From: Lepidostoma basale
Taxonomy: Eukaryota > Arthropoda > Insecta > Trichoptera > Lepidostomatidae
Direction: 5' to 3'
Assembly (NCBI GenBank): GCA_022606425.2
Contig: JAHDVF020000521.1
Coordinates: 434,001 to 498,000, forward strand
DNA: 64,000 bases
Shown one piece after another: positions 20,640 through 31,956 of the stretch. The position numbers and the translations under genes were made by a program. The notes beneath the pieces were generated by a model that did not search any database, was not told the origin of the DNA, and saw only the letters and a list, made by a program, of their open reading frames with translations. The number at the start of each line of letters is the position of its first letter. The stretch's first letter is position 1.

Positions 20640-20765
20640 ACAACACTTAATATAAAAATAAATAAACATGAAAACATATTTCGGGACACAGAAACCCCTC
20701 ATCTACCAAAATATTTTAACACCTGTCAAAACTGACCACATTCATGAAAAAAATTTTTAAATATT
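20640..20765. repeat. Penelope-type remnant, family P3-like
   Basis: Minus strand: GATGAGGGG, a loop, TCCCGAAATATG, that is, the last part of a hammerhead-like core with hairpin and GAAA. It shares TGTCAAAACTGACC with 31265-31285 and 38490-38505. No complete core. Confidence 0.4.
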
Positions 20766-20854
20766 TGTTTTGTATATACTCGTAAATTAAAGTTGTCATC
20801 TCAAACAAAAACATGACAAACAACCAAAAAAGCTAAAATGGCAGAACACAATGG

Positions 20855-21035
20855 TGTTCTTATACCAACCCTTATGTATGGAAGCGTAGCATGGAACTGG
20901 TAAAAGAAGGACGAAAGTATGGCAGTGTGATAGTCACAATGTCTTGATCTGGTGTAGAATTCACGTGACAACAAAATCACATGTCATGAGAATCAATATA
21001 ATAAGCTAAAAAAACGAATTGTATAAAGTAATTAG
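20855..21035 (+). pseudogene. RTE lineage iii scrap followed by SINE T tail
   Basis: GTGTTCTTATACCAACCCTT ATGTATGG encodes the VLIPTLMYGS block of lineage iii with a degenerate W-N-W. From about 20925 the SINE T body (TGGTGTAGAATTCACGTGAC) takes over to about 21030. Confidence 0.6.
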
Positions 21036-21164
21036 GTCCAAACAAAAAGTTATAAAATAACCTTGATAAAATGTGAACCTCATAGATCTGCGGAAACTCG
21101 GATCTAAAAACAGAAACCTCGCCCTTACCTGCACTTTTACCCCAGATTCGACCTCTTGTTCTTA

Positions 21165-21785
21165 CACCTGTAAAAAGACAGTTAACAATATTATTAGTAT
21201 AATCTTCTTTTTATTCTTCCTTGTTGTAGACCTATGTGGTATGTTCTCCAGAGTGTTGCTCCTCCTATGAGGTTGATTCCCAGCTGCCCTTTCATCTTTT
21301 AGGAGGCCTTCCACGAGGGCGAGTCCCATGACGCTGATTATGCTTTGCAATATAGGGGAGTCTGGTGGTATGCATTTTTAGAACAACCAGTACCTTTTTC
21401 GCTGTCTGCTCCATCTTACAATATCCTCAACCTCACATATCTCTCTTATTCTGGTGTTCCTCACGCGATCTCTTAGAGTCTTGCCTGCTATCGTCCTCAG
21501 TGTCTTCATTTCGGAAGTCCTAAAAACTTGTTTGGTCCTTACTGTGTCTGCCCTTGCTTCGACCATGCTTTATAGATTCGCATCTTACTCTTAATGGCTT
21601 AATGTCTTTGTTTTTCCATATTGTGGAATTAAGGGCCCCAGAGATTGCAGTTGCCTTATTTACTTGGGCTTGTATTTCTTCCCTCAGATCAGCTCCTCCC
21701 ACCAGGTCTATGCCTAGATACTTGAAGGTCGCGATCTGTTTTATGGGTTGATTTTCTATATAACCAGGTAACATGTTTTCGGTGT
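21165..21785 (-). pseudogene. RTE-like C-terminal fragment, lineage ii
   Basis: Minus-strand frames in order: 21774-21520 (MLPGYIENQPIKQIATFKYL, GIDLVGGADLREEIQAQVNK, then SGALNSTIWKNKD), 21566-21378 (MVEARADTVRTKQVFRTSEM, then IAGKTLRDRVRNTRIREICE), 21350-21162 (tail). Frameshifts separate them. This is one of the longest lineage ii copies and includes the segment just after the reverse transcriptase. Confidence 0.8.
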
Positions 21786-22850
21786 TTTGGAAAAGGTTTT
21801 TATTGTTTTTTTCGATAGATATAGAATTTTAGTATCGATAGATATAGAATCTTTTATAGACTATAATGACATTTATTGATTTTTATTTGGTTAACAGAAG
21901 TTCATTACCATTTAATATGCATTAACCACATTTATCGAAATACTTTTTTGTGGAGATAATCCCACGAGGCAGGCGAATAGAGCAATAATGGAAAAAACTT
22001 TCGAACGAACAGCTTCTCTTTGCCAAGTTTACTCTCTGAAACTATCATTCGCAAAGCTCCGGGTAGAATTTATCCTCTCTTCGAATCGGAAAAGTGAGCT
22101 TTAGCTTTTGTTGCACTCATTTCCTTTGTAACTTCCCGGAAACGGAAGCGACAAAACTTTACGGGAAATTCTTGGGCGCGACTCGAAAGCTCGATGAAGG
22201 ATTTATTCTCGGGGCTGTCATACTTCTCCGCAACTTGGAATTTTGCCGGTTTGTATGAATCCTTAACCTTTTTAAAAATTTAATCCTGAAAACTTTGTAT
22301 ATTATTATATTTGAAACAGTCTTTCGTAATAAATAAATGTCATCAATCCATCTTCAAGGTGGTCTGCCGACATTTTTTTCTTTGTCTAATGCGTCCATCT
22401 ATTACTATCCCGTCAGGTCATATGTTTTATATCCAGCGTTTGGCACTTCAATTAGCTGTATGATCCATGATGTTGGCAACTTTAATTCGGCGTTTAATTT
22501 CTCATTTTTTTATTTTGTATTAAGAATAAATAATTTCTCATTTTTTTATTTTGTAATGAGTCTAAGGACTCACGCTGAGCATTTGCATCGATCGATTCGA
22601 TTAATGATATCAAAAGAGTCTTCTCAAGAGTCAAGGAGCTATTCTTCCTCTACACGTTGGAAATTTCTTTCTTGGATGTTGAGGTTGGATATTGTTGGAT
22701 AGTGAGAGGAGTGTTTCTTGGAGGATGTGGTGGGTTTGGAAGGAATTTTGGCATTTCCACACCACGCTAGCCAAGCGGGTTGGTGTGTAATATTTCCAGC
22801 CGCCCCTGACATGGAGAACAGACGCTGTTTGTAGCCACCCAATGTGGATC
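21786..22850. other. Mostly unique sequence with a GC-richer island
   Basis: 21950-22260 is non-repetitive and GC-richer (GAGGCAGGCGAATAGAGC onward). A plus frame of 121 codons at 22337 has no family resemblance. 22500-22560 holds a near-perfect duplicated 30 bp segment (two TAATTTCTCA-type blocks). Confidence 0.35.
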
Positions 22851-22854
22851 AGAC

Positions 22855-22945
22855 GCTAGGACAGAATGACATGGAAGCAAATGGAGGAGGCCTTTGTCCA
22901 GGAGTGGACGGGAATAGGCTGAGGAAGAAGAAGAAGAAGAAATGG
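22855..22945 (+). pseudogene. RTE lineage iv extreme 3' end
   Basis: AGAATGACATGGAAGCAAAT then GGCCTTTGTCCAGGAGTGGA and a GAAGAAGAAGAAGAA tail. The same end is at 56680-56740. Confidence 0.65.
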
Positions 22946-22974
22946 TGGGTTGTGACCGACATTTTAACCCGACT

Positions 22975-23780
22975 ACCCAGGTAGAAAGGAGTGTGAATGG
23001 GTCGTGGGTATTCTTGAGGAGGGGCTGAGACCAGTATCGGTACTCCCATAGAAGCCCAGAAGCCTGGCTTGCATAAGAAATTTTGAATCAAAACCTCTTC
23101 TGGCTTATAGAGGTTCAGCTTTTGTGGCTATTCCTCTTACGTCTGATGGGAACATTGTTAGAAGGTGATTTAGTGGGTTGTCGGTTTATGCGGGGGCATG
23201 ATAACTTAGATTGGGGGGGTTTGATTCAAAATTTCTTACGCAAGCCGGGCTTCCGGGCTTCTATGGGAGTACGCCACTGCATATACCTGTATTCTTAATT
23301 TTCAGTGTCCTCCCTTCTTCAATATTCTACGAGTATATACCTGTATTCTTATTTATAATAGTGTCTTTCTTCTTTAATAATCTATACATATACCTGTATT
23401 CTAACATTCTGAACCCTTCTTTGTGTAATTTTTATCGTTATTTTTAAAATGTTCTTAGATTTAAATTATCCGTCTGTATTATAAAAAAAGTATTTGAATT
23501 TATTCCGTCTATAACAAAATAAATAAAATAAATGTATATCTCACTCCTTCGTGAGATTTGCAGCTAATGTATGTAATATATTAATAATTTTAGCATGGCT
23601 TACAGAGGTTCAGCTCTTGTGGCTATTCCTCTTACGTCTGATGGGAACATTGTTAGAAGGTGATTTAGTGGGTTGTTGGTTTCTGCGGGGGCGTGATTAC
23701 TTAGATTGGGGGGTTTTGATTCAAAATTTCTTACGCAAGCCGGGCTTCTGGGCTTCTATGGGAGTACCACCACTGGCTGA
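22975..23780. repeat. Three copies of a non-LTR 3'-region repeat
   Basis: A block (AGAGGTTCAGCT..., GATTTAGTGGGTTGT..., ACTTAGATTGGGGGG..., ATTTCTTACGCAAGCCGGGC) is directly repeated at 23098-23275 and 23600-23772, about 500 bp apart. An inverted piece lies at 22980-23095. Small coding-like frames inside are byproducts of the repeat. Confidence 0.6.
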
Positions 23781-23924
23781 GACCAAAGATAAAGACCGAG
23801 GAATGGTGACAAGGAGTGGCCTTGGATGGGGGCTGGTGAGGGTGGGGAACATTGAACCACCATTTGGAACCATTTTTCATTTTACCAGACTGAACCACAG
23901 CAACGCGTGGCTGGATACAGCTAG

Positions 23925-24512
23925 TAAATAAATTAATAAATTTATTTATTTATTTATTCAGTAAGGGCAGCATGCAGCGATATCAATATATTAATTAAGA
24001 AACATTAAGAAAAATCATAAATAAAGCCAATTACATGCTACCATAAATACAATAAACAGTTAATTGAATTTAAGCTAAGGCAAAATATGGTCAAACAAAA
24101 TGATTGAGAGTTAAACATAATAATAGTAGTAGAAATAATAAAAAAATTAAAAGTAAAAATAAAAGTAAAAATAAAAGTATATTATAATATCATGTAACAT
24201 TATGGTCTCATCCACGCCGAAAGTTTGCTACTATCGCTTTTTTGAAGTTTCGTTCGTTCAAGTAGAAAACATCGATGTCTCCAAAATACTTGTTGTAGTA
24301 TTTAGTACAAATCCTGTACTTTGCCGCGCTTTGAGCGTAGTTGGTGCGATAAACAGGAAAACTTGGCTCGCGGTGTGTCTCGTGTGAGATGTAGGGGTAT
24401 TGAGTGTCAATTTGCAAAGAAGTTCAGAGTTATCAATTTTGTAGTGAATGATTTTGTGAAGCAGCATCATATCATTGAGCGTACGTCTATTTTCGAGAAA
24501 TAAAACGAAAGT
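23925..24512 (-). pseudogene. Non-LTR (LINE) ORF C-terminal end, second LINE type
   Basis: The minus strand from about 24505 reads VLFLENRRTLNDMMLLHKII, then HYKIDNSELLCKLTLNTP. After a frameshift (24417-24208) it reads HETHREPSFPVYRTNYAQSA, then IDVFYLNERNFKKAIVANF. The H-T-R, TN, IDVF, FKK order is the C-terminal signature of jockey/CR1-like LINEs. The AAAT microsatellite tail is at 23930-23960 on the opposite strand. 5' truncated. Confidence 0.75.
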
Positions 24513-24877
24513 TTCAATATTAACAGTATATTGCTGTCCATGTATTTAATTTGTATTCTGTTTGGTTCACAACAGTTTCTGATTGTAATCTCTTTAATTA
24601 CATACAAACTATGAAACCTATATACAAGTACGTACAGCATAAGCGCCTACTTATCACAATAATCTCACAAATTAATTATAACCAATCGCGTACTCGTATA
24701 ACTGATTCATGAAGTTTAGCAAAATGGAGCGATTATCCTGTTTTCTAAATTAATATGGAATTAATTACAAAGTAGAATATTTAAAAAACCGTTCATATCG
24801 AACCTTTAAGATATTATTGTTTGTTGAATAATGATCAAAATCTCCATATTAGTAAGAAACAATAAATGTAAATAAAA

Positions 24878-25685
24878 GCTTATCTATCATTTCTTGAACA
24901 ATAATATAAAACGTCTGTTTTCTAGAAGTTTTATTATTTTTTATGTGACTTACATTTTTGCCTGTCAAATACATAAAACAAATAAGACAAGCAAAACACG
25001 TCAGTCACAGAAAATATAATGAACCTTCTGGAAAATAGACGTTTTCATTTGTTTTAATTTCGAATGAAAACGTCCGTTTTCTAGAATTTTAATTATAATT
25101 TGGGAAAATGACATGTTTTGTTTTTTAAGGCATTATCATATAATATTTAAACATAATTTATTGTTTCATGATAAATGATGTAAGACTTCATATAAAATAA
25201 TTGATACGAATGAAAACATATGTTTTCTAGAAGTTTTATCATATTTTATGTGACTCACATATTTTGCCAGTTAAAAACATTAATACATTCAGACATGCGA
25301 AATATGTTAATTTACATAAAATATAATATATTCTTCTATAAAACAGATTTTTTCATTTGCATTAATTTCGAATGAAAACGTCCTCTTTTGGTTTGTATTA
25401 TAAACTAAGGCTTAAAACAAATGTACAACATAATTAATATGAATGAAAACATCTATTTTCTAGAAGTTTTATTTTAATTTATATGGAATCACATGTTTGG
25501 TCTTTCTAAGGCATTATTATATAATATTATTACATTTAAAAATAATGCATTAGAAAGGTGAAACATGTAATTCACATAATTTATAACAATACTTCTAGAA
25601 AACAGACGTTTTAATTCATATTAATTATGTTGTACATTTATTTAAAGCCTGAGCCATACAAACCAAAATTGTATATGAAATGGTG
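24878..25685. repeat. Cluster of nested or tandem MITE family M copies
   Basis: At least three units follow each other: AAACGTCTGTTTTCTAGAAG at about 24911, its inverse at about 25040, GAAAACGTCCGTTTTCTAGA at 25065, GAAAACATATGTTTTCTAG at about 25212, and a complete inverted unit 25389-25668 whose outer arms start TTTGGTTTGTA and end TACAAACCAAA. Hammerhead-like inner modules are present but decayed. Confidence 0.65.
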
Positions 25686-25781
25686 TACAATGACGAGTAA
25701 TTGAATAACGTTACAGTCATTTGTGAAATGTATACTTACATCTGTATACGAATCCTGGATTTTCACCTGTGGGTGGTTAAT

Positions 25782-26060
25782 TTAAATTTTTAATTGTATC
25801 TCAATAGAGACGAAGAAACAAACTGGAAACTGAATATGGATGATCAAGGTGTTTACAGGACTTATGACCTGTCATTGGTTGGGTTAAGCGCACGCTTTAT
25901 GTAATTACAACATTCCCCAGAATGGGGAATGTTGTAATTACATAAAGCGTGCGCTTAACCCAACCAATGACAGGTCATAAGTCCTGTAAACACCTTGATC
26001 ATCCATATTCAGTTTCCAGTTTGTTTCTTCGTCTCTATTGAGATACAATTAAAAATTTAA
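25782..26060. repeat. Perfect 138 bp inverted repeat with 3 nt loop (family G)
   Basis: The arms 25782-25919 and 25923-26060 are exact reverse complements by my base-by-base check, with a 3-nt spacer at 25920-25922. The sequence is family G (compare 11410-11865), so this is a foldback made of one arm duplicated in inverse orientation. Confidence 0.95.
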
Positions 26061-26630
26061 CGTTACAGTCGTCCGAGCATAGATACCAAATAAATGCTTT
26101 ATTTTATTCCATTTTCAAATTCCAATTATTGATTTTTTTATTGAAGCATGTTTAAATAAGTGTCACTATCATTTTGCTAAACATCGACAAAACAGTTATA
26201 TTTCTAATAATAATGTGTATATTATATTTATTTTTTTATCAAATACACAAACTTGGCAACACATGTAAAAGCATTGATACAATTTATAAAATTTTATAAC
26301 GTAAACATTATTTATCATATTACGAATATGTAAAAACCTATGTTTATACCTACATAAAATTGTCTATATTTCTATTGCTTTGAATAGGTTAGGTTTCTAC
26401 ACAAATAAATTACAAACATTTGAACACGATTCGAATCATATACAATGTTATGTTTTTAAATAAGTATACTTATTTTTTATATTTTCGCCATCATTCTGTG
26501 TTGTGGATTCACATTTAAATAATTTACTTACATTTTAACACTTTTTTTAACCTTTCACACACATGTTTCGGGAGTAAGATGTATCTCTTTAAAATAAACA
26601 TAATAAATTTTAGAATTAAAGAACATATAA
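26061..26630. other. AT-rich, no gene seen
   Basis: Contains a half-module ACATGTTTCGGGAGTAAGATG at 26565-26585 that resembles the GAAACATGT end of Penelope-type repeats without the core. Confidence 0.35.
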
Positions 26631-26635
26631 GATTT

Positions 26636-26920
26636 GATTTTGAATGTATACAAATACTTGTAGACAAATACTGGATTTTACTCATTGTGGTTTAATAATT
26701 TTTAAGGATTAATTGTATCTCAGTAGAGACGAATATGTAATTTGTTATTTTATTAATTTTATTATTATTATTATTATTTTATTTTTATGTTGTTAACATA
26801 AAGCGATCGCTTAACCCAACCAATGACAGGTCATTAGTCCTGTAAACGCCTCAGCCACCATATTCTGTTTCCAAAAAAAACAATTTACGTCTTCGTGTCT
26901 ATTGATATACAATTAATCCT
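26636..26920. repeat. Repeat family G copy
   Basis: Same start (TTTGAATGTATACAAATACTT) and end as 11410-11865, with an ATT microsatellite replacing the middle at 26745-26790. GCGATCGCTTAACCCAACCA is present. Confidence 0.7.
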
Positions 26921-26924
26921 TAAA

Positions 26925-27820
26925 AACATTATAAGCTTATCTAACAATAACTTTTCTGAATTCGCAATACATCTACTTGAAAGAGATCACTCGTTCAACA
27001 AAGATAATGGCGTTGAAATGTACTCATAAATAACAGAAATATAATAAATAATCTAGAAATCATAGAAATTAAAAAGGCCACTAAAAACAACGAAGATATT
27101 ATAAAAAACCAAGTAAACTTGACTTCTAGTCCCATAATTGATTTGTTTCCCATCTCATAATTCTTACTAAACAACAATTTACCGGGTAAATTTAAGTCCC
27201 CCCTCCACCTTTTCACTCGTCATTTAGTTTATATAATAAGTAATAACTATCTTGTATTTGACTGTCAAAATTCAATAATTAATACACTAAAGAAGAGAAG
27301 TCTGTGTCCCGAAGCATGTTTGTGAAAAATGCAAAAAAGCGTTGTGAAAATACAATGTGTTAAAAAGTAAATTTATAATTATTGCAAGTAAATACAAATT
27401 TGATTGCATTATGAATTTTTTTCTCAAAAATAAAAGATTTTATTTAATATAAAATATTTTTCATAAATTCATGGTACTTTAAAACAATTTCGGTTCTGGT
27501 TTTTAAATAAGTTTAATTCATAATAAGTAAAATAAGAATATTGAATCCAATTTTTTATTTCTAAATTTATTCACAAGAATGTAACGCTGACATCGTTATT
27601 TATTTGTTAAAAATCTTTCATAAGAATATCCAATGATTACATTTCAAATAATAATGAACACTTTCTTCACAATACATAATTATAACACAAACATTTGATT
27701 GTAGATATAATGAGGTTCATTTATTTTCCGTTTCAAAGAGAATACAGGGTAGATGAAATAATATTGGAAAATGTTATACTGCCATATTGATTGAGTATAC
27801 AATATAAAATATATACAACA
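26925..27820. other. AT-rich, no gene seen
   Basis: A minus frame of 73 codons at 27216-26995 is hydrophobic but has no family resemblance. 27300-27360 carries the repeat with TGTCCCGAAGCATGTTTGTG also seen at 6090 and 8370. No convincing gene. Confidence 0.35.
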
Positions 27821-27824
27821 TTTT

Positions 27825-28195
27825 GAATGTATTCAAATTCTTGTAGACAAATACTGGATTTTACCTATTGCGGATAAATATATTTTTTTAAGGATTAATT
27901 GTATCTCAATAGAGACGAAGATGTAAATTGTTTTCTGGGAACAGATCCAATCTTAATAGATGACGCTAGTGTAGAGTGAACTAAAAAAAATGTGAATATA
28001 AGTGCAGCATTCTAGCAAAAATACATCTTCCAAAAATTTGTCGTAAGAAGGGCAGAACGGGAATTGTTCTTAAACATAAAAGCGATCGCTCAACCCAACC
28101 AATGACAGGTCATAAGTCCTGTAAGCGCCTCGGCCACCATATTCTGTTCGCAGAAAACAATTTACATCTTCGTCTCTATTGATAAACAATTAATC
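27825..28195. repeat. Repeat family G copy
   Basis: Start TTTTGAATGTATTCAAATTC; GATGACGCTAGTGTAGAG; AAAGCGATCGCTCAACCC; end GATAAACAATTAATC. Arms are imperfect inverted repeats. Confidence 0.7.
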
Positions 28196-28621
28196 ATTAT
28201 AATAATATATATATTTTTAACGATAAAGCATCAGAGAACTAAGAATAAATTGAACATTAAATTAGTCAAGAAAGCACGGGGAATCTTTTCCCAAATAAAT
28301 AAAATACAGAAGTGTAATTATAAATAACCATTTTTGCTTTAAAATATTTGTTTTCAGAAAAATAGTCCGAAAATATTATGGAATTCAACAAAATTAAATC
28401 TATGGCAAGTATTTTTTTTCTGGTGTGAACGTATATTCATCTAGTGAAAATCCTAACTAAAAATCATAATTCATAAATGATATAAAACTTCATCACACAC
28501 TTGTTAGTTGCAAACAATTGTTTTATATTACTATAATTAACCATAGTTGCAGAATATAACCAATAAAAATTTAAAATAATTTATTTCATCACATCATAAT
28601 TATATTTCATTTTAATTATAC

Positions 28622-29103
28622 AGTATTTTTATGGATGTTAAAGTGTTACGTGTGGTCTATTCTGTTATATGGGTGTGAGACATAAACATTAAAAGTAAAT
28701 ACAATGAACCGGTTAGAGAGAGGCATTAGAAATGTGGCTTCACCGAATAATGTTCAGGATCCCATGGATAGACAGAGTGACGAACACAGAAGTCCTGAAT
28801 CGTGCAGGAGTAAATAGAGAGCTGCTGGCATTGATCAAAGTCCGCAAGATTTCATATCTGGGTCACGTTCTACGAGGAGAAAAATATCGCCTGCTGCATC
28901 TAATTTTGAAGGGAAAAATAGAGGGCCGCAGGGGGGCAGGGAGAAGGCAGATCTCTTGGCTGCGCAATGTGAGGGAATGGATGGGAATCGGAACTGTGGA
29001 GGAGCTATTTCGGACAGCGCAGGATAGGGAAGAATTTACCAGAGTGATCGCCAACTTCGGGGGGATCTGACAGGGCACTTTAAGAAGATGAAGTATTTGT
29101 ATG
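28622..29103 (+). pseudogene. RTE-like C-terminal insertion, lineage i, with TSD
   Basis: Target-site duplication AGTATTTTTATG (28622-28633) and AGTATTTGTATG (29092-29103), 11 of 12. The frame 28732-29070 encodes MWLHRIMFRIPWIDRVTNTE, then VRKISYLGHVLRGEKYRLLH and RRGAGRRQISWLRNVREWMG, the RTE region after the reverse transcriptase. The first part (28640-28730) is frameshifted but encodes the MNRL-E-A-E junction. 5' truncated; no 3' poly-A. Confidence 0.8.
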
Positions 29104-29880
29104 ATTTCATTATGATTTTTAAGGAACCAGAGACGCCACTTATAGACAAAGAAGATGTTAAAAATGATAATGCATTAATGATATAAAATTTAATCAAACA
29201 CTTTTTAGTTGCAAACAATTTTTTAAGAAAACTTAAAAATTAAAATTGTAAAGAAAATTCACCGTTCATATTTATGTCGTCACATCTGTTTTTCATATTT
29301 ATGTCGTCACATTCGTCACGTCATTTTTCATTTTAATGATTATTAAGTTTATAGAAAGGGACGCAAGACGTGTCTTAAACCAGCATTCTAAATTATTCGA
29401 AGACCTTTGAATTGCATGTTTATATTTATACGATTATATACAAACCTACAATCTAAACCTATAGCTTAATAAGTATGTAACATCTTAGTACTTAATAACT
29501 TCATATGCTCAAAATGTTTCACTAGATAAACAACAACCTTTTGTTATAAATGAATAAAGAGTAATAGAGCTTATAAAACATTCACATGTAAATATTTCAG
29601 AAAGTCGAGAACATTCATTTCAAGTCTTTTGGTAATATTTTTTTTTAATAAATTTATTTTATTGAAGCAGAATACCTTACGTTTAATGAATAAGATTTTC
29701 ACACTTTGTACTACGAGAATTAGTTGTGTTATTAAAATGGATTGTTTACAAACAAATTATCTATTGAAATAAACATAATTTATTTTCTTCCATATTCACT
29801 CTTTTTTTGTTGTTGATTCATTTTTTTATATATATATAATTATACTTTGTATTACAATTTATTTTTACTGACCTCAGACA
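29104..29880. other. AT-rich, no gene seen
   Basis: No recognisable coding or repeat family apart from a short duplicated segment (CATATTTATGTCGTCACAT) at 29268 and 29297. Confidence 0.35.
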
Positions 29881-29971
29881 TGTTTCGGTTACCAGTTACC
29901 TTTATCAATGTAACATACTTTGGGAATTAAAAAAAAACATTGTTTAAACCACTTTAAAAAAAAAATTAAAA

Positions 29972-30012
29972 TACACGACATGTTTCGGAGGATACCTTTA
30001 TCTTCAGGTGTA
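29972..30012 (-). ncRNA. Hammerhead-ribozyme-like module, family P2
   Basis: Minus strand: helix I TACAC (30012-30008), core CTGAAGA (30007-30001), stem II with AGG/CCT, GAAA (29986-29983), CATG helix III palindrome, TC cleavage site, then GTGTA (29976-29972), which pairs perfectly with TACAC. All conserved core bases are present. Confidence 0.65.
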
Positions 30013-30067
30013 AAAATATGACAAACTAAACAAATAAAGACTATTTTATTTGTTTTTGTTATATTTT

Positions 30068-30108
30068 TACATCTGAAGATGGAGGTGTCCTCCAAAAAAT
30101 GTCGTGTA
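30068..30108 (+). ncRNA. Hammerhead-like module, family P2, mutated
   Basis: Inverted partner of 29972-30012. Core CTGAAGA at 30073-30079, stem II GGAGG/CCTCC (five pairs), but AAAA instead of GAAA, so likely inactive. The GTC and GTGTA (30101-30108) are intact. Confidence 0.55.
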
Positions 30109-30170
30109 TTTTATTAAAAAGTGGTTTAAACAATGTATTTTTTTAATTCCCAAAGTATATTACTATGGAA

Positions 30171-31285
30171 TTCCACAGTGTTAATGCTTTATCAATGTAT
30201 ACAATTTTAACAATCAAATAAAACAGAGCGGTCACTTAAATACTAAATGGAGATCGAGTTATGTATAAAAGTGGAAGGGGTATAATTAGGATTGAGGAGA
30301 GGGGATATGTAACTGGAAAATATCGAGTGGAAGGGGTATAATTAGGATTAAGGTTATACAAAGAATAATCATATTTATTTTGGCTTAACAGCATTAAAGT
30401 GAACATGAATTACGACGGTAAAATAGCTTTTATGAAATTATATAAAATAAAATTTTAAAATGATCAAAATAAATATGTTGAGTTATGTAATTTTAAGAAA
30501 TATCAACTAGAAGGAAATGTTTCTTACCTTTAAAAATCTATTTTAACAAAATAAATTATACTTGTTTGTTTGTTTCTCGTATATATTATTGAAACACAAA
30601 TAAAAAATGTTTTATATATCATGGAAATTAGTTCATAGTAAATAATGCAAACAAAAGAAATTAATGCATATTCAGTTAAAATTCACTAATGCTTGTGTCT
30701 TCGACTGGTTTCAACAGTTCGCTGTCATCTTCTGGAGTTGAAAATGTTCACTAGAAGATAGCAGCGATTTTCTTTTACTTTCATTACCTTTGCATGGTTT
30801 TTAATAAATTTATCTTATATAAATATACAACAAACAAACGTGGTTTTAAAAACCTGTCTCAAAACTTTGTGATATTTAATACTATTTAAATTATACGTAT
30901 TGTTTAAACCACAAATGGAAATAATGTAAACACACAATTTCTAATACAAACGAGATATTTTTTGTGACTTGTCATATTTAACAAAACAATTCAGTTATCA
31001 TAAAATATGTACTTGTAATACGTGAAGCACACCTTAATATATTTGGCATTGATGAATTTACGTATTTGATGTATCATATACACATATATTTGGCACCTCT
31101 GGAGATTTTTGATATTATAAGCCATGTTTAAAACAACGAGGTTTTTACTTTTTAAACACATTAATTACTTTCTTCTATGTTCGCTATGACTTTGTTTAAT
31201 GTTTTTTCTTCTTCTATACTTTGTATACAACACCCACATTTATTAAAAAATTAAATATCAAACATCTGTCAAAACTGACCGCATT
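30171..31285. other. AT-rich with Penelope-type remnants, no gene
   Basis: 30700-30770 holds an inverted pair of a variant: minus strand CAGAAGATGACAG, loop CGAA, CTGTTGAAACCAGTC, which is hammerhead-like with a perfect ACAG/CTGT stem, but the core begins CAGAAGA. 31190-31300 is a P3-type half repeat. Confidence 0.4.
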
Positions 31286-31875
31286 TGTAAACAATTTTAT
31301 TATTATTTTATTATTATTATTTTGTTGAAAAAACTCCTTACATCATTACAGCGCAAGCCAAATCGATGTAAAGGGTGAAAAAAAAGAATATCAAAGGAAA
31401 TATACATAGAACCTTATGAATAGGAAAAGCCAGTTATCTGCTTGCTGCCTTTATCATAAGGGCATTTACGAATTCGCCATAAGTGCATCCAAAGAGGTCT
31501 ATCTCTTCTGCAACCTCATTTAAGAGACGAATCGCCTTCAATACAGGAGAACTTCGAAGGGCCTCTGTGCGGCAATTTGGGGCATAAAATAATATATGCC
31601 CCCTTGCTCTGCTATAACTATGAGGTACGTACAGATTTAGCTCTCTCAGCACTCCTGGATTGAAAACACCTCCGCTTAAAAAAATGCTTTCCCAGAAAGA
31701 TCATTCGACGAGCTTTAAGAGTGTTGAAACCCAACACTCCTGAGAGAAACAGTGAGGGGTACATAAAAGGATAACAGTTATACTCCCTGAGGTATAAGTA
31801 CCTTAAAAATCGTTTCTGGATCCTTTCCAGCTCCAAGATGACTGTTCTTTCTCTGGGGTCCCAAATGATAGTTAA
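31286..31875 (-). pseudogene. Jockey/CR1-like LINE ORF2 C-terminal fragment
   Basis: The minus strand from about 31875 reads TIIWDPRERTVILELERIQK, then RFLRYLYLREYNCYP and LGKHFFKR. After a frameshift at about 31640 it reads GHILFYAPNCRTEALRSSPV, then LLNEVAEEIDLFGC, stop at 31434. ATT repeats at 31295-31325 mark the 3' end. A second, shorter copy is at 41265-41525. Confidence 0.75.
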
Positions 31876-31956
31876 TAAGCCATTATTTTGGCCGAAACAC
31901 TATGATACTTTAACATTATAAAATGTTTAATTAAAAATATATGCTTTATGTATCAT

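Larger units (their letters stand above)
29885..30170. repeat. Penelope-type P2 foldback with two hammerhead-like modules
   Basis: Arms mirror across about 30035: TTGTTTAAACCAC at about 29942 and its inverse at about 30122; ATTAAAATACACGACATG at 29965 and its inverse at 30095. Both contain a hammerhead-like module, with 5' ends facing. To the left (29865-29925) lies a third module of the U3/A8 type. Confidence 0.75.

Noticed and set aside
22337..22702. 121-codon plus-strand frame
   Set aside because: Contains an internal duplicated AT-rich segment (22500-22560) and no recognisable domain; not called as a gene.
26995..27216. Hydrophobic 73-codon frame on the minus strand
   Set aside because: AT-rich random hydrophobic frames are expected; no family features.
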